From contig JAMKCH010072295.1 of the NCBI GenBank assembly GCA_023653785.1, forward strand, positions 32,037-96,036: a stretch of DNA of 64,000 nucleotides, in the 5' to 3' direction. This stretch comes from Ophioderma brevispina (taxonomy: Eukaryota > Echinodermata > Ophiuroidea > Amphilepidida > Ophiodermatidae). Each line of letters opens with the position of its first letter. Positions within the stretch are counted from its first letter, which is position 1. This document shows, one piece after another, positions 43,201 through 55,344 of the stretch. The notes under the pieces were generated by a model. It saw only the letters and a program-made list of their open reading frames with translations. It was not told the origin of the DNA and did not search any database. A program made the translations under genes and the position numbers.

Positions 43201-44319
43201 GATTTAAAGGTCATTGCATTCATTGATTGAGATTAAAATTGGGCTCTGTCTGGGTGCAAAAGTATGAGACACATCTGCGAATGTACTATGTGCCTATTAT
43301 CACAGGTATGAATTATTTTTATTGTGTGGTATATATAGAACTTTAACAAGTATTAAAAACACTCGGACAGGGTGGGTTCGCTTGATTGTCGGTCATGGTC
43401 GTTCGTTAATGTTTGTTCGCGGTTTGTGTATGTGTGTGTGTTTTACACTAGCCCTGTGCTTATTCTTTTTAATCACGGTCTATAATTAACTGTTTAGTAT
43501 AGAAGTGTTTTTTAATAATAGTAACTCGTTTCAGTTAGTTATATCTCAAGGCGAGTGCAGGGATTTATTTTACATTTCTGTGACAATTTAGATGTTAATC
43601 CATACTCTATTTTGTTATTTCTTTTTTAAGCCCGAAATTTGGGAGGGTCCTTGTATTATAAAAGAAATTATAATATAAATTCAAATATCGTGTTACCATG
43701 TACATGCAGCTACCATAACTTACAGGTAAAATGTACATTTTAAATTGAAATACTGCAACATGCAATAATACTAACTTGCTTTTTAGCACATCCGGTTAGT
43801 AAAGTTTTCTCCATAAATATAACATAGGCCGATATAACAGATGTTCCATGTATGTCAAATCCCGGTGTCATAAACTACGTTGTCCGCGTTGAGGAGTGTC
43901 CTACCACCCATCACTGACCTCGATACATGGATAGAGGGGGCTCGCACGGAATTGAATAGTCGGCGATGGAAACAAACAGGAACTTCCCCAGCGGCCATTA
44001 TGTAGAGGGCAGAACATGAGAGGTCCCCGTAAAGATTCAATGGAAGCAATGCAACTGGATATTTCTTTATTTGAAAGAAAATCTTAATATTTTTATTTAA
44101 AAATTGTGGCGTAGTAGAATCGACAGAATTATGCCACAGTCCTAATACGCTAATTTGGCGCGATAAAGAAATCCTAAATGCTGGGATTAACTTACGTGTA
44201 GCATATTGTAAGGGCAAATTTGGCAGTCATCAAAAAAGGATTGATGAAAGTCTGCCAAAAAGAAATGTTATGTGAAAAAAAATGTGTTATAATTATTGTG
44301 TGAATAGTTACAGGAACAA
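43201..44319. other. Unassigned DNA
   Basis: A 120-codon minus frame (43,855-44,217) is the only open region of note. It shows no domain, no splice context I trust and no match within the window. Nothing else was seen. Confidence 0.4.
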
Positions 44320-44582
44320 TTTTCACTTCCTCCACTCGCCCTTCTTTTACATTCCCCTCCACCCTCCACTCTTACTCCCCCTCCCCTTCCCCTCACAGTT
44401 AAGAACCCCTCTCTCCTTCCCTCCCTTCAATTGAACTTTTTCCCCATCCCCTCCCTCTCCCTTCCCCTCGCCTTCCTTCTACTTCCACCTCCCCTTCCAT
44501 TCCCCTTCCCCTTCCCCCTTACGTACCTCCCCATTCTTCCCTGACTTCTTCCCTTCCCTCTTCCCTTCCCTTCTTTGTTATT
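44320..44582. repeat. Polypyrimidine tract (C/T-rich low complexity)
   Basis: About 260 bp of CCTTCCCCTCCCTCTCC-type sequence with few purines. It directly precedes the first copy of the direct repeat at 44,585. A similar, shorter tract precedes the second copy at 47,163-47,230. Confidence 0.8.
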
Positions 44583-44584
44583 TT

Positions 44585-44865
44585 TATTCATTGTAATTCG
44601 TAATAATTATTAATTAACCTTATCATAAAGGAAAGTGGGATTTATTCGTTCATCCATTCATTATCTATCCATTCATTAATCTTTCCTTCATGCATTTCAT
44701 TAATTCGTTATTTAATCAAATATGCATGTTCACCTTATAACATGATCTGCTATTATTCACTGTATTTATTATTATTTCACAGTTCTTCAGATGATGTGTC
44801 ATTATTTTTTCGGAAATTTCTCCTTATTTCAGTATTTTGCATGTGATTCTTTTGCATATTTCTAT
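44585..44865 (+). repeat. Direct repeat flanking the GC-rich block, left copy
   Basis: About 270 bp in order: TTATTTTTATTCATTGTAAT, a CATAA-GGAAA-TGGG-TTTA phrase, an (ATTC)-rich stretch, CAAATATGCA, TTATAACATGAT with GCTATTATT, TTATTTATTATTATTTCACA and TTCGGAAATTTCTCCTTATT. The same order is found at 47,232-47,468. Both copies follow a C/T tract. Confidence 0.8.
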
Positions 44866-44879
44866 GCCGCTTGATCCAC

Positions 44880-46600
44880 ATTCCCCCTCCCCTTTTCACT
44901 TTCCCCGGCTCAACAGAGAAAGAGGAAAGAGAAAGTAGCATTCAACGCCGGAACTCCTGCCCCACCGGGGACGGCTCCCACCGTATGTTTAGTCGCTTTA
45001 AGCTGTACTGTTGATCTGGACCGGCTTGTTTTCGTCTCATGCTCACGACACGCGAAATCCACTACTTCCACGGGTCACCTTTGTTCTTTCGAGCTTCGCC
45101 TAACGCCCCCCCTGCTTGCCCTCGACAGGCCCCACTGGCCCTACTGAGTTGTCTCTGATTCTTGCTAACTATTTCTCAATCTTCTCCTTTCACCTCAAAC
45201 CTGTTTTGATCTCGTGCGCGTCTCGTATTAGGAGTCCCGTGCTGCTCCTCGTTCAGCCTGCTGGCAGGTCATTTGCCCGTAACCACATAGACTAGATGGC
45301 GGAACTACTTTGTCGATGCGCTTTCGCCGCTCCTGAACGAACACATCCTGCGCCTGACAGGCCCCATGTCGCTGGGGCTCCCCGCAGTCGGCCCCACCCT
45401 ACATCAGGGTGGCTCCGTTCGAGGATTTGATGACGGGCCCCGTTTGACGTCGCGCGAGGATCCTCGCCTCTAGCCCCGTCCCGCCCTCGCCGATTTACGC
45501 CCATCCCCCAGAGGCTACAGGACGGCTCCCAACAGCGCGTGTGATTGCGGGTTCGCAAGATGCACGACCCGAGCGGACCAGCTCGCGTAACCGATTGAGT
45601 TGTGAGTCTTTCGCGTAAGCAGGCCTCGCACCTTCCTGTACTAGCTACACTAGAGGCCTCGACACAGGTAATAGTAAAAGGTTCGAGGGCCCATCCGATC
45701 GTCGACTCCGTGCGCTCACACACCCGTGGCACTGGGGCATGCGCGGGTGATCCCACGGGCCATTGATCCATGACATAGAGCCCAAGCTTATCGTAAACAC
45801 GAAAAATAGAGTTCAAGTCACGGGTGCAAGCCGCCTCATACGTACAGGCTCAGGCGCATGGCGCTGTAGGAAGTTGCCGTCGCGTCAGTTAGCTCAGCCC
45901 CAGCCCCCGTCGTAACCGCCACCCCAGCGGAGTCAAGCGCATGAGTTGGCCCCGCCGGTCCGAGTCGGGCTACTATCCTCGCAGATGCAGTTGTCTTTGC
46001 CGAGTGTCGTGAACCACTGCTAAAGTTCGTCACCCTCTGTTCACACTAACGCACGCACGGCCCCTCTGCCGCATACAACCGTAACGTACAACACATAGAA
46101 CCAGTCATCAGGCAGTCGCGAAATATCCGCCGCGCTCGGTGCTGCGGTGGGAGACGCAGCGTAGTCAAACTAGTCCGTCGCAAATGCGCAGAGGGGAATG
46201 GCTTGATGCAGACCAGTGGATAACCATCAATGCCCTTCCAACGGAGCCAACCCGATCGGAGCGCGCAGATCCAGACAACGTACATGAAGCGCTACCAGAT
46301 ACAGTACCCATACCAGGCCTAAGCGTGCGAGATGAGTCTTCTAAGGAAACGACAGACGGGCGCGCATTTCCAACAACGTTTACCTCGGGTTTTTTGTTTC
46401 GCCGCGTTTTCCGCGTGGTCTTGTCCGGATTGGCAGGGGAGCGGGGCGATGCGGACGGACCTTTTCGCGGACCTACGCGGGTTCAATTCAATTGGTGCCG
46501 CGGCAGTGGACGTGCGACAGCCGCTCGAGGGGCCTCAGCGGTGACCTCGCGTTGTCGGATCACACGAATCTATACCCTCCATTAACTAAAACGAAAAAGG
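44880..46600. other. GC-rich block of unknown origin
   Basis: About 1.7 kb with CpG-dense sequence near 55-60 % GC by eye, against about 37 % around it. It holds the longest frame in the window (minus, 45,292-45,816, 174 codons) and a 148-codon plus frame (46,139-46,585). The frames overlap others in several phases, as GC-rich sequence tends to allow, and show no domain. A plus-strand run starting WRNYFVDALSPLLNEHILRL (about 45,304) is the most protein-like piece. The block is bracketed by a direct repeat, so an inserted element or a foreign segment is plausible, but no reverse transcriptase, integrase or transposase motif was found. Confidence 0.45.
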
Positions 46601-47230
46601 GCCGCACGGGGGCATGGGGGGAAAATAGATAAAAGAGTGAGACCAAAAGGAGAAGATAAAAAAAAAAACACACGGACACGGAAAGAAGGCAGAGAAAAGA
46701 CCTAACGCCAAACCCTCTCCTCCCAGACCACGCGCATCTCCCATTCACCGCCCACCGGACCACGGCCACCTAAAGCGAAAGCGGCCCCTGAGCCTTGCGC
46801 CACAAAATACACAAAGGAACCTGCCCCAGAATTGAGAAAAAGGGACAAGACAAAGGAAAAAGAAAAGCAAGAGAAAGAGGAAACGGAGAAGGAGAGGAAA
46901 AGACAAAAAGGAATACGGAAAGAAAAAGAAACCTAAAGAAAAGAGAGAAGCGAAGAGAAAGGAAACGGAAAAGGAAAAAGGAACAAGAAAAAGAAACGAG
47001 AAAGGAAAAGAAGAGAAAAAAGGAATAAAGAAAAGGAAAAAGGAAACAAAGAAAATGAGGAGGCAACAGAAGAAAGCGCAAAGGAAAGAAAAGGAGAAAG
47101 AAAAGAGTAGAGAAAAAGGGAAAAGATAAGAAAGGAAAAAGAAAAGAAAGAAAGGGAGGGAATCCCATTCTCTCCCTTCCCTTTCCCTCCCCCAATCCCT
47201 CTCCCATTTCCCCTCCCAACCTCCATCCTT
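46600..47230. repeat. Purine tract followed by pyrimidine tract
   Basis: From about 46,810 to 47,160 the plus strand is almost wholly A and G. From 47,163 to 47,230 it switches to C and T. The junction reads GGGAGGGAATCCCATTCTCTCCC, so strands can fold back on one another. Long frames (149 codons minus, 97 minus, 77 plus) are simple Lys/Glu/Arg or Phe/Leu/Ser runs and are not genes. Confidence 0.85.
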
Positions 47231-47231
47231 T

Positions 47232-47468
47232 CTTTTTATTATTTTGTTATTTATTCATCATAATAAAGGCAAAAGTTGGGGTTTAATCGTTCATTCATTC
47301 ATTCATCATTCATTCATCTATATTTATTTCATACCAAATATGCAATTTAATCTATGTTATAACATGATGTCTTGCTATTATTTACTGCATTATTTATTAT
47401 TATTTCACATTTCCTCAGTTTATTTCATATTTTTTTTTCCGGAAATTTCTTTATTTGTTCATTAATGG
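47232..47468 (+). repeat. Direct repeat flanking the GC-rich block, right copy
   Basis: Ordered match to 44,585-44,865 over about 240 bp, including CATAATAAAGGCAAAAGTTG, an (ATTC)n stretch, CAAATATGCA, TTATAACATGAT, TTATTATTATTTCACA and CCGGAAATTTC. Identity looks about 75-80 % by eye, so the duplication is not recent. Confidence 0.8.
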
Positions 47469-48769
47469 TTTGTTTGAAAATACAAAATTCCTTTGTGTGT
47501 TAAAAAACTCTTCGTGTTCCCTTATTTGAATAAATTCAAATTTGAGTACAAGTGAATTGATAAGAATGCAGCGACGACGGGTTCTGCCCTCTACAAATGG
47601 AGGGAAAAAGGTTTCACTTTTTGATCGCCGCCCGCTATCCATGTGTAAGGTCAAGTGCCACCCATCTGTCTATTGTGTTAGCCATTGAGTGCCGTATGCA
47701 CGTTTGTTTCAGCAGGGTACCCAAATGGCCTCGTATACAGGTCACGGTTTTCATTACATGTTGCTATGGTAGATAGGACACTCTCTCATGGGACACTTAA
47801 TTTCTTTACACCGGCATTAAAGATTAGGTTCTTGAAATATGGATCAAAAATATATGATTGTGTTTGTTGTCTCAATACAAAGATTCTGAGTTCCAGATAT
47901 TTTGTATCTAAAATTGCAGATTTAACGTTTTGTTTGGAGCATAAAAAAATACATGTATTATTGCTAGAGGGTCAAGTTGGCATGAAACCTACATAAAATT
48001 ATACTGTCGGGCTGTAAAACCATGATGCTACAAGCTGCCTACCCAAGTCGAATTGATGATCCCACTCTTCATAACACGCAAGACGCTTGATGACATCTCG
48101 AGTATATCTTCAAAAGCAAGGACAAATAGTGTATAGGCCTATTAGTTTTTGTCTTTAATAGATAACAAGGCTAAATAGATAGGTGTCAAGATCTCATGCT
48201 AAAGAGAAGTATGTTGTAGACAGTAATTTAAGCATTGAACATTTTTTAGCAAACAAACATCACAATAACATGTTACTTTTTTTGGTACCCTAGGTGTAAT
48301 ATTATACAGAGAACTTCTCTCACATACCCTTAAAATCTAGTCAGTGCCTTTAAGCCTTACATAATACGATGTCGTTGTGACGGTTTCATCCAGGCCTTAC
48401 AGTACAGAAACAAACACGTACTACTCCTCACTTAAAGGAAATAACCTAAATTTTAGTATTATCTTTTCACAATTTAGACAAGCTGTATCATAATTAATAA
48501 CTTCCAATTCTAACAAACTTCAATTTGGGGAAGTAGATCACTAAACTTTGGAAGTAAGTAACGGGTTATGTGCCTGAAAACTTGTCGTTTGGAGACACGC
48601 CCCCTAAAATGTGGGGTTGAAAATACACCAAAAGGCATATTTATGGTAAAAAAAGGAAAATCTATGTTTTGAAATTGTGGAGAAAATTCGCAAAGGGGTT
48701 ATTGCTACATTATTCTTTCAAATTAGTTTGAAAATCGGTCATTGGGTGACACTAAGCAAAACAAACAAA
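47469..48769. other. Unassigned DNA
   Basis: A 103-codon plus frame at 47,685-47,996 has no recognised domain. No repeat shared with the window was noticed. Confidence 0.45.
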
Positions 48770-48905
48770 CAAAAATAACACAACCACAAAATTACATACA
48801 ACATACACCCACCACATTACACCACCACCCAACCACAACCCCACCCCACACCCCACACCCACCCCACACACCCCAACACACACCACACACACACACACAC
48901 ACACA
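48770..48905. repeat. CA-rich simple sequence
   Basis: Low-complexity A/C tract grading from CACAACCACAAAA-like words into (CA)n with CCCCACA interruptions. Confidence 0.85.
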
Positions 48906-48959
48906 TACGTAAATTCGTCTATCTGTGCGTTACCAAATATATGTGTAAAACTGTAAGTG

Positions 48960-49200
48960 TGTAAGCATTGTGGGGACCTTATGCGTCCTGTACATAGGAT
49001 ATGGGGTCGAGATGTCCCACAAGGGCCTGAATGCCATTTAGGTATACGTGGTGGGGACTTGCTTCTAGGGGTAAAGGTCTCACAGAGTACGCCAAATAGG
49101 CAATTTTAAGCACTGTAGCATGTGGGGCATGGCATTTGTCCCCACAAGCAAAACTCCGTCCCCTAAGGATAGTACTGAAACGGACCATGGCCCCACAAAA
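48960..49200. repeat. GTGGGGAC repeat next to the CA tract
   Basis: GTGGGGAC or its complement GTCCCCAC, allowing one change, recurs at about 48,970, 49,011, 49,050, 49,138 and 49,189, alternating in orientation. CCTAAGGATAGTACTGAAAC lies near 49,159. A similar GTCCCCACAAGGATAG phrase beside CA microsatellites is, from memory, widespread in fish and other aquatic animals. I cannot verify that here. Confidence 0.5.
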
Positions 49201-49439
49201 GATAACAATTTTAATTTTAATTTAAAACTCCAAATCCATCCACACACACACCAAAACACAAACACAAGAGTGGCATCCGGGTCTCGAAACATGTTCAAGA
49301 TGGGTGGAATCCGGGGGTGGAATAGTCTCCACCAATCATCTCCCAGCCTCGCATTCCCTTTTCCAAAATAAAAAATCACGAATAATAGGGCTCTTCCATA
49401 ATGTCCATGTATCGATATATACCAAGTTAAGTCAACTCT

Positions 49440-49692
49440 GCGTAGACGTAGAAATTCGCATAACTTTACGATAATCCTGCGACTAGTTAAGTTTCAGGAA
49501 AGGCAATGAACAGTCGAGGAAAAGCGTACGTGCTAGTTACGACAGACGTAGATTTTTAGAAGTTTTGAAGAAAATCTTAAGTGCATACTACGTTTCGGGA
49601 ACACAGTAAAATTCGGAAGTGTGAACTTTACGCAAGTTGCGATTAGTAGAAAGAGGCTACGTCTGTCGTACGACCACTTTCGGGAACGGACA
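49440..49692 (-). repeat. Dispersed repeat R5, copy 2
   Basis: Read on the minus strand from 49,692 it starts CTGGTGTCCGTTCCCGAAAG and contains GACAGACGTAG twice and GTTCCCGAAACGTAGTATGC with ACTTAAGAT. It matches 43,036-43,200 in order but loosely. Confidence 0.5.
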
Positions 49693-50959
49693 CCAGAACA
49701 CAGCTGCCACATCCGAAACAGGACGGTATACGTGCACGAAATCGAAAAGGTTCGATTCAACTCCACTATACTATACCAGTGTATCAACAAAAAAACCTAC
49801 ATTCAGAATAAAAAATAATTAAATAGTTAAGAAGTGTTTTTGCTCAAATGTTTGCTATGGTTATAAAGAGGGATAAAGGCTTTTCAAAAAACGTTTTATT
49901 TGGTGTTTATTTGGACTTGGAGGAGGAAGTTACGCCTATTTGGCCTGAGAGACTTTTCAAAATCCTGTTTTGGCCGATTTTGAGCCAAACAAAGATGCAT
50001 CGCGTACATAGAGTCCATGTCTTCAGCAGTGATTTGAGTACAAACATTTAACACCAAATTATTGTTTAAACAATAGAAGGTGGCTGCGAGTAATTGAAGG
50101 ATTATAAAAATACTTCCCAGAGATTACAAAAGAAATGTAAGTAAAATAAGTCAATTCCCAAAATAAGAGTTCAAGAGATAGCTGGTGTAAGACCATGGTT
50201 TACTTTGGTTCAGCAAGATTTCATGGTTTTTAAACCTCCAACGCAAAAACTTGGAAGCAAAAGTGAAAACCATAGAAAGTTTTGTATTCGCTTGAAAAAC
50301 CACGTGCGATATTGAAATTAAGTTTAATTCGATTTATTTACAGAAAACTTCAGCTTAGTTCTTCTTGCAATTTATGGACGCTGAGTTTTATATGTATTTG
50401 ATGCAGCATAATTACCTTAGAGATGTAAAACAAAATCCTTGAGCAGTTTCATCTGTTCATGACTTAGACATTGATATGGAGTGATTGTCAATAATACTCT
50501 TTATGATTGAACAATGTAATTTAATTTTTTGAAGATATTTACTTATAATTATATGACACAATAGACCATTTTATTGAAACTGATTGATAGGTTTTTGTCG
50601 AGAAAGAGAAGAAAATCGATGGTACCATTGAAATGCATGGGTGAATTGTTTTGCTATTTTGTGTATGGTTTTATACGTCATTTGGTGTCAGGTCTTTCCG
50701 AATTGTATGGCTAAAACGGCCAAACTGAAAAAAAATTTTTTTTTTTAGGGGGTCTCTCCGCCAAAATGAATAGTTTATGAACCCAAAGTCCGAAAGACAC
50801 CAAATAAAAACTTCTGATAGCCTGTTTATCCCTGATAAACAAAAAAAGCAAACATTGAAAACAAGAATAACGTAACCTTTGAAGAAAAAAATTCTTGAAT
50901 GTAGGGTTTATTGAATCACACTGTACACAGATATACGGGCTTTTCGATCGTGCCCTAGT
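49693..50959. other. Unassigned AT-rich DNA
   Basis: No gene supported. An A/T junction run is at about 50,729-50,745. A 97-codon minus frame (50,711-51,004) runs into the next repeat. Confidence 0.45.
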
Positions 50960-51310
50960 ACGTGACCGGTTGTGAAAAGGAGATATAGTCCGGCAGGAAA
51001 CCACAGTCCGGGCTCATAGACGACAACGGAATAAAGCGTGAAAACTAAATTTTCGTGAAGAGTCAACTTAACTGAATCGATTGCCCATTGTTCACCATTG
51101 TTCCCGGACGGGAGACCGGCGGACCATATATCCTGACCACACCGGTGTGAAAGCAATATAGTCCGGCAGGGCCACAGTCCGGGATCCATAGCCGATACGA
51201 ACTAAAGCGTGAACTAATGTTGGTTGAAGAGTTCACTGAAATGAGTGCCCTATTCCTTACCGTTGAAGCCGGTGTGGTACGCCGGACCTATAATACTTTT
51301 ACACCCGGTA
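50960..51310. repeat. Tandem repeat, unit about 176 bp, two copies
   Basis: TATAGTCCGGCAGG occurs at about 50,985 and 51,160, each followed by CCACAGTCCGGG-TCCATAG, AAAGCGTGAA, and a GAAGAGT-AACT-GA phrase, then GCCC-TT-CC-TTG. A third, partial unit may begin with CCGGTGTGG near 51,269. Confidence 0.8.
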
Positions 51311-51424
51311 TTAGGAAATCCTGCAAAACGTGCCAACCGTATACCCGAATAGTATACTGCTATGCGAACCCATCCTAAGGACCACCAGATAAGTATATCT
51401 GTACACCTTTCAACCACGTATGAA

Positions 51425-51600
51425 CATAGGCCTATACCCACTCCACCCCTTTCCCCATCTCAAAATGCTCATGGATGACAAAAGTTTGAAATTCTTCGTG
51501 ATTGAAATTCCGGGGTCAATGTTGAATATTGCCTTGAAGTCATCAAACATTTTGTGCAGACTCTTGTGTCAGGTCGATTCAAGGCATTTGGGTTCGGCCG
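51425..51600 (+). repeat. R1-related fragment
   Basis: CCCCATCTCAAAATGCTCA-GGATG followed by CATCAAACATTTTGTG-AGACTCTTG and GGCATTTGGG-CGGCCG matches 365-510 of this window. The 123-codon plus frame (51,420-51,791) crosses it and is not called. Confidence 0.65.
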
Positions 51601-51839
51601 CGTTCGAACAAGTACGCCTAAAAAATGATCATAGCCGTAATAACGGAGGGCAGGCGGAAGTTCAGGACTTTGCAAATAATCATGCTGCTGGTAGGGCAAT
51701 GCAACAGACGACCGGTATGGCCAAGGCCCTCACTCAACATAGCAAACTCGCCAAGAGAATAAATATCAAAAAGCAAAAGCCAACAGTCTGACAAACCCAA
51801 ACCGATTTGGGCGTTTATGTGCGGCAATCAGCGGGTGTT

Positions 51840-52170
51840 GCTATAACCCTTATATGACCTAGTCCTCGTCCGTTATTCATCAATTCTAATACCTCTGCTG
51901 CTCATTATTGGAAATGCAGCACTCTGATTGGTAGTTTACTGCCCATTATTCTGCAATAATGGCCGCGAATGGAATTTCTATTAGATCACGCTGTTTCGGT
52001 AATAGAATAGAAATAAAGTGTTGCCAGTAGATGTTATGGGCTCATAATGTATCTCGCCGGAAAAACTTTTAAAGAGTATTGGACTCGGCTTGCCGCCTCG
52101 TCCATTAATTTATAATCTTCTCACCTCGGACACATTATTCGCCCATAAAGAATAATGCATCACCCTATTC
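51840..52170. repeat. Possible MITE fragment
   Basis: The words AATAATGGGC or its inverse, GACGAGG-GGCAAGCCGAGTCC (inverse, about 52,085) and TATGGGC-AATAATG recur near both ends. Real terminal inverted repeats could not be defined. Confidence 0.25.
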
Positions 52171-52839
52171 TTAAATAAAAATTAAAACTTAACCCTACAT
52201 TGAGTTGATCGTCAGCTCCAAAAGGTTTTGGGAATAGGAATACTTTGATAACGTATAAAAAGGCAGTATTTTCGTCAAGAATGGGGTTTAGTGTTAAACC
52301 AAAGAAAACGTCTAAATTTGGGATGTCGTTGGCCGCCACCACCTGCGCATACGTAAAGCGTATTTTGAACATGAACAGTAAATACCCGGAACAGGACATG
52401 ACTACATTACCCGTTGATAATAACTATAAAAAAAAAGCCTACAAATGGTTCCGTGTAAAAGTACGCACAAGTTTTTTCACGTCACATTTTCAAAAATGGC
52501 AAACAATTGAAATGATATAATACTATTGGATGACTTAGTGAGAAAACAAAGAACGTTACCAACGACCATTTATTTGCATTGAAACGAGTAGGTTTAATTC
52601 ATTAATTTATATAAAAAAAACATTATCATACATTTCTTACTACATGGAAATAGCGACAGTGCAATGATTTATCACCGTCTAATCGCGTTATAATTTACAG
52701 TTTCCATTTTTTCAATATGCAATAATTTCACCCGGCGAATTATAACCGAAGCAGGTCCGACTTTTTTTAAACCCCCAAAGTGCCGTAGATTTTTTATTGA
52801 ACTTTTCCTATTAAAAGGACACAATGACATGTGAAATAA
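52171..52839. other. Unassigned AT-rich DNA
   Basis: A 91-codon plus frame and a 79-codon minus frame overlap at 52,160-52,520. Neither has a domain. Confidence 0.4.
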
Positions 52840-53000
52840 AGTGAAATGGGACCATTGCTGAAATCACTTCCGCAAATTTGAAAAACAATTTGGTGTTTAC
52901 ATTGTTGTAAAAAAAATAAAAGGAGGACTACTAATATTTTCATTTGTAGATTCTCTTCTCTGCCTCTGACAGCAAGGGGCAGCATTTTATCAACTCATAT
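52840..53000 (+). repeat. M1 MITE fragment (one arm)
   Basis: CATTGCTGAAATCACTTCCG, then a TTTGAAAA-CAATTTGG phrase, then GTTTACATT with an A-rich AAAATAAAA stretch, matches the left arm of M1 (about 33,680-33,745). Only one arm is present. Confidence 0.65.
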
Positions 53001-55344
53001 ATACTTCTGTGTAGATATCTATTGTTTCAGCGTGCATTATTTTGCACGAAATGGCACTGGGCTCTGGTCAGATAATGCACGGGTCACCAGATAAGGCCAG
53101 GGTAAATAGATTCCGATAATGCACGCGTGTCACCACAAGTCACAATTCACTAGCAACTAGAAATCCCGTCAATCATTTGATATAGACTTACTGCTCAATG
53201 ACCAGGAGGCATGTGTTGGGTGATAATAATGTATATAGGGCTGTTTTGATATTAGAGGTACTTCGGGGCGGCATGGGCTGCAGAGCGCGCATATCTCTGT
53301 AGCCATGGTGCGTATGTTCAAGGGGATTATGTTTGATAGAGTATACTTTTGCAGGGGACGTTTCTGGAGTTTTGAGTTATGCACAGGTAATAACAGAATG
53401 ATGATGATGTGAACTTTCATATTTTTGTCTTAATTATCATGATATTACTAAGATCTTTTGAACAAGGTTTAAAAGATGAGTTTTTTAATGTCACTGGGAC
53501 CGAGACTGCAGAGTAAATGCAGGTAGCAGTTAACAAATCGTTGGAAATCCCCAATCCCAAATCGAGGCCCAAAGGGGATTTCCCTGGCCTACTCTACCTG
53601 TACAGAACCACAGGGTATAGTCTCACATCTTGATCGATTACGACTGTGCACAACAGAGATACAGAATGTTGCTGCTTTGCCGTTATTGTAGTTATAAACG
53701 GAAACGAGAGGAATAGTTTGGTTCACGTGTCAGGTACCAGGTAAAGGTAGGGATCAGATATCAGTTTGCTCTTCGGGGGCGACCGATGCTATATAAATCC
53801 GAACTATGTTAAATCAAGGCTGTACAGACCTTCTGCCCAAAAGTGCTATTATTTTTTTTTTCCCAAAGCACAGTTTTTGTATTAGGTCTAAACAGTACAA
53901 AATTTACATTTTACATACTGATTTCAAAAACGACGTACGGTGACGATCTGCTGGTGCTTTTTTCAATGTAGGGATACGTACGGCATTTTTACCTGAACAG
54001 GGGTCCCCGAAGCAAAATAATAAACCAATCAATGCCGTGACGTCATCAAATCTTTATTTTTCCAAAAAGTGGCTGTTATTCCATACTAATAATTCTTTTT
54101 AAGATTCACATCTGTATATTGTTCTTTAATAATTAATATTCCATTGTCCCCGAATGAATGTGAAAAAGAGGGTTCCATAAGTCTACAAAACTGACCACAA
54201 GTCAGCCGGCTTAAATACCCTTACTGTGGACTGAATGAGCAGAAGGATCCCCGTTTTAGTGCTAGCAGGCGTACAAATCCCACTGGCGCGCGGCTGCGGG
54301 GGTTAGCGTTCAGGTACATGTATGCATCGTATCTAACCTTTAAGACTTAGTATCTACAATCTATGGTGTCCGTCCTGACTTAGATTATGTGTTGAAAAAA
54401 TATTGGTTCTTGTATTATAAAGTATTAGTTTGAATTAACATGCGCAGACAGTTCCAAATAATGTGTTTTGTACTGTTTCTTTCCGAAATGCGTAATCTTA
54501 ATTAACGAGAACAAGCTTTTGTACTCTCAAGGACGATAGTTTGACTTAAATATTTTGATCTTAAATATATAAAATTCCTTAGTATAATTTGTCAAGTTCG
54601 AAAGCCATTCAGAAAGTTTAGCTGCTAACGTAGATTGACGTCCAGCGCGAGACTTGTTGGGCGCACCAGTAAAAACCGCACACGCTTGCTTAAAAGCGGA
54701 CGGCGTTTTTCACTCGCGACACAAAGATGACATTACCTTGACGGTGCGGTTACAAGCTGTGTCATTTATTGACATCACTGACGGAGGTTAGGAGAAATGG
54801 ACTATATCATGCTGCTATATAATAGTAGGCCATGCGAATTAAGTATACTTTCAAGAAACCCAAAATCACAAATAAAATCGTTTTCCATGCAGAACGTCAT
54901 GGTTTGTTATAACAGGTCTGCGTTGTCTCTTACATCTATACATTGGGCGGGTATTGGTTAGAAGAAATTCATATGCATTTATATGCAAAATCGTCAATGA
55001 TGGTTTGTTTAAAAAAAAGTAAGGGCAGTGCGAAACAGGTATCTTTCTTTCAATTTATTGACGCGTTCCATCACTATGGTGGGTGTTTTGAAAATTGCAG
55101 GGAGGTGCGAGAAAGATTAGCCACTTAAGGTCTTAGAAGTCTGATCTTTGCACTTACAGATCATTTTCAAAACAAACTAATCACAATGCATGCGTCAAGG
55201 TCTTTTGGCACTTTTTATAGTAAATCTTGGACATGTGGAGGTAGAGTGTTTTTTTTAATTTTAAAAAACACCTCAAAATTTGATAAATACGTTATATAAT
55301 TCAATGTCCTGATTTGATACTATTGTTTTCTAAACGTATATGAC
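53001..55344. other. Unassigned DNA
   Basis: A TAATGCACG-CAC word recurs at about 53,033, 53,074 and 53,118. A slightly GC-rich patch lies at 54,640-54,740. No gene or element was recognised. 53,540-53,590 carries a GAAATCCCC/GGGGATTTCC inverted pair. Confidence 0.45.

Noticed and set aside
45292..45816. 174-codon minus-strand frame, the longest in the window
   Set aside because: It lies in a GC-rich block where stop codons are rare in all frames, other frames overlap it, and no domain, signal peptide or splice context is visible.
46139..46585. 148-codon plus-strand frame
   Set aside because: Same GC-rich block, no recognisable domain, competing frames on both strands.
46770..47226. 149- and 97-codon minus-strand frames of Phe/Leu/Ser
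   Set aside because: Direct translation of a purine tract; low complexity only.
44585..47468. The two direct repeats as LTRs of a retrotransposon
   Set aside because: No TG/CA ends, primer-binding site, gag/pol motifs or target duplication; the copies also include simple (ATTC)n sequence.
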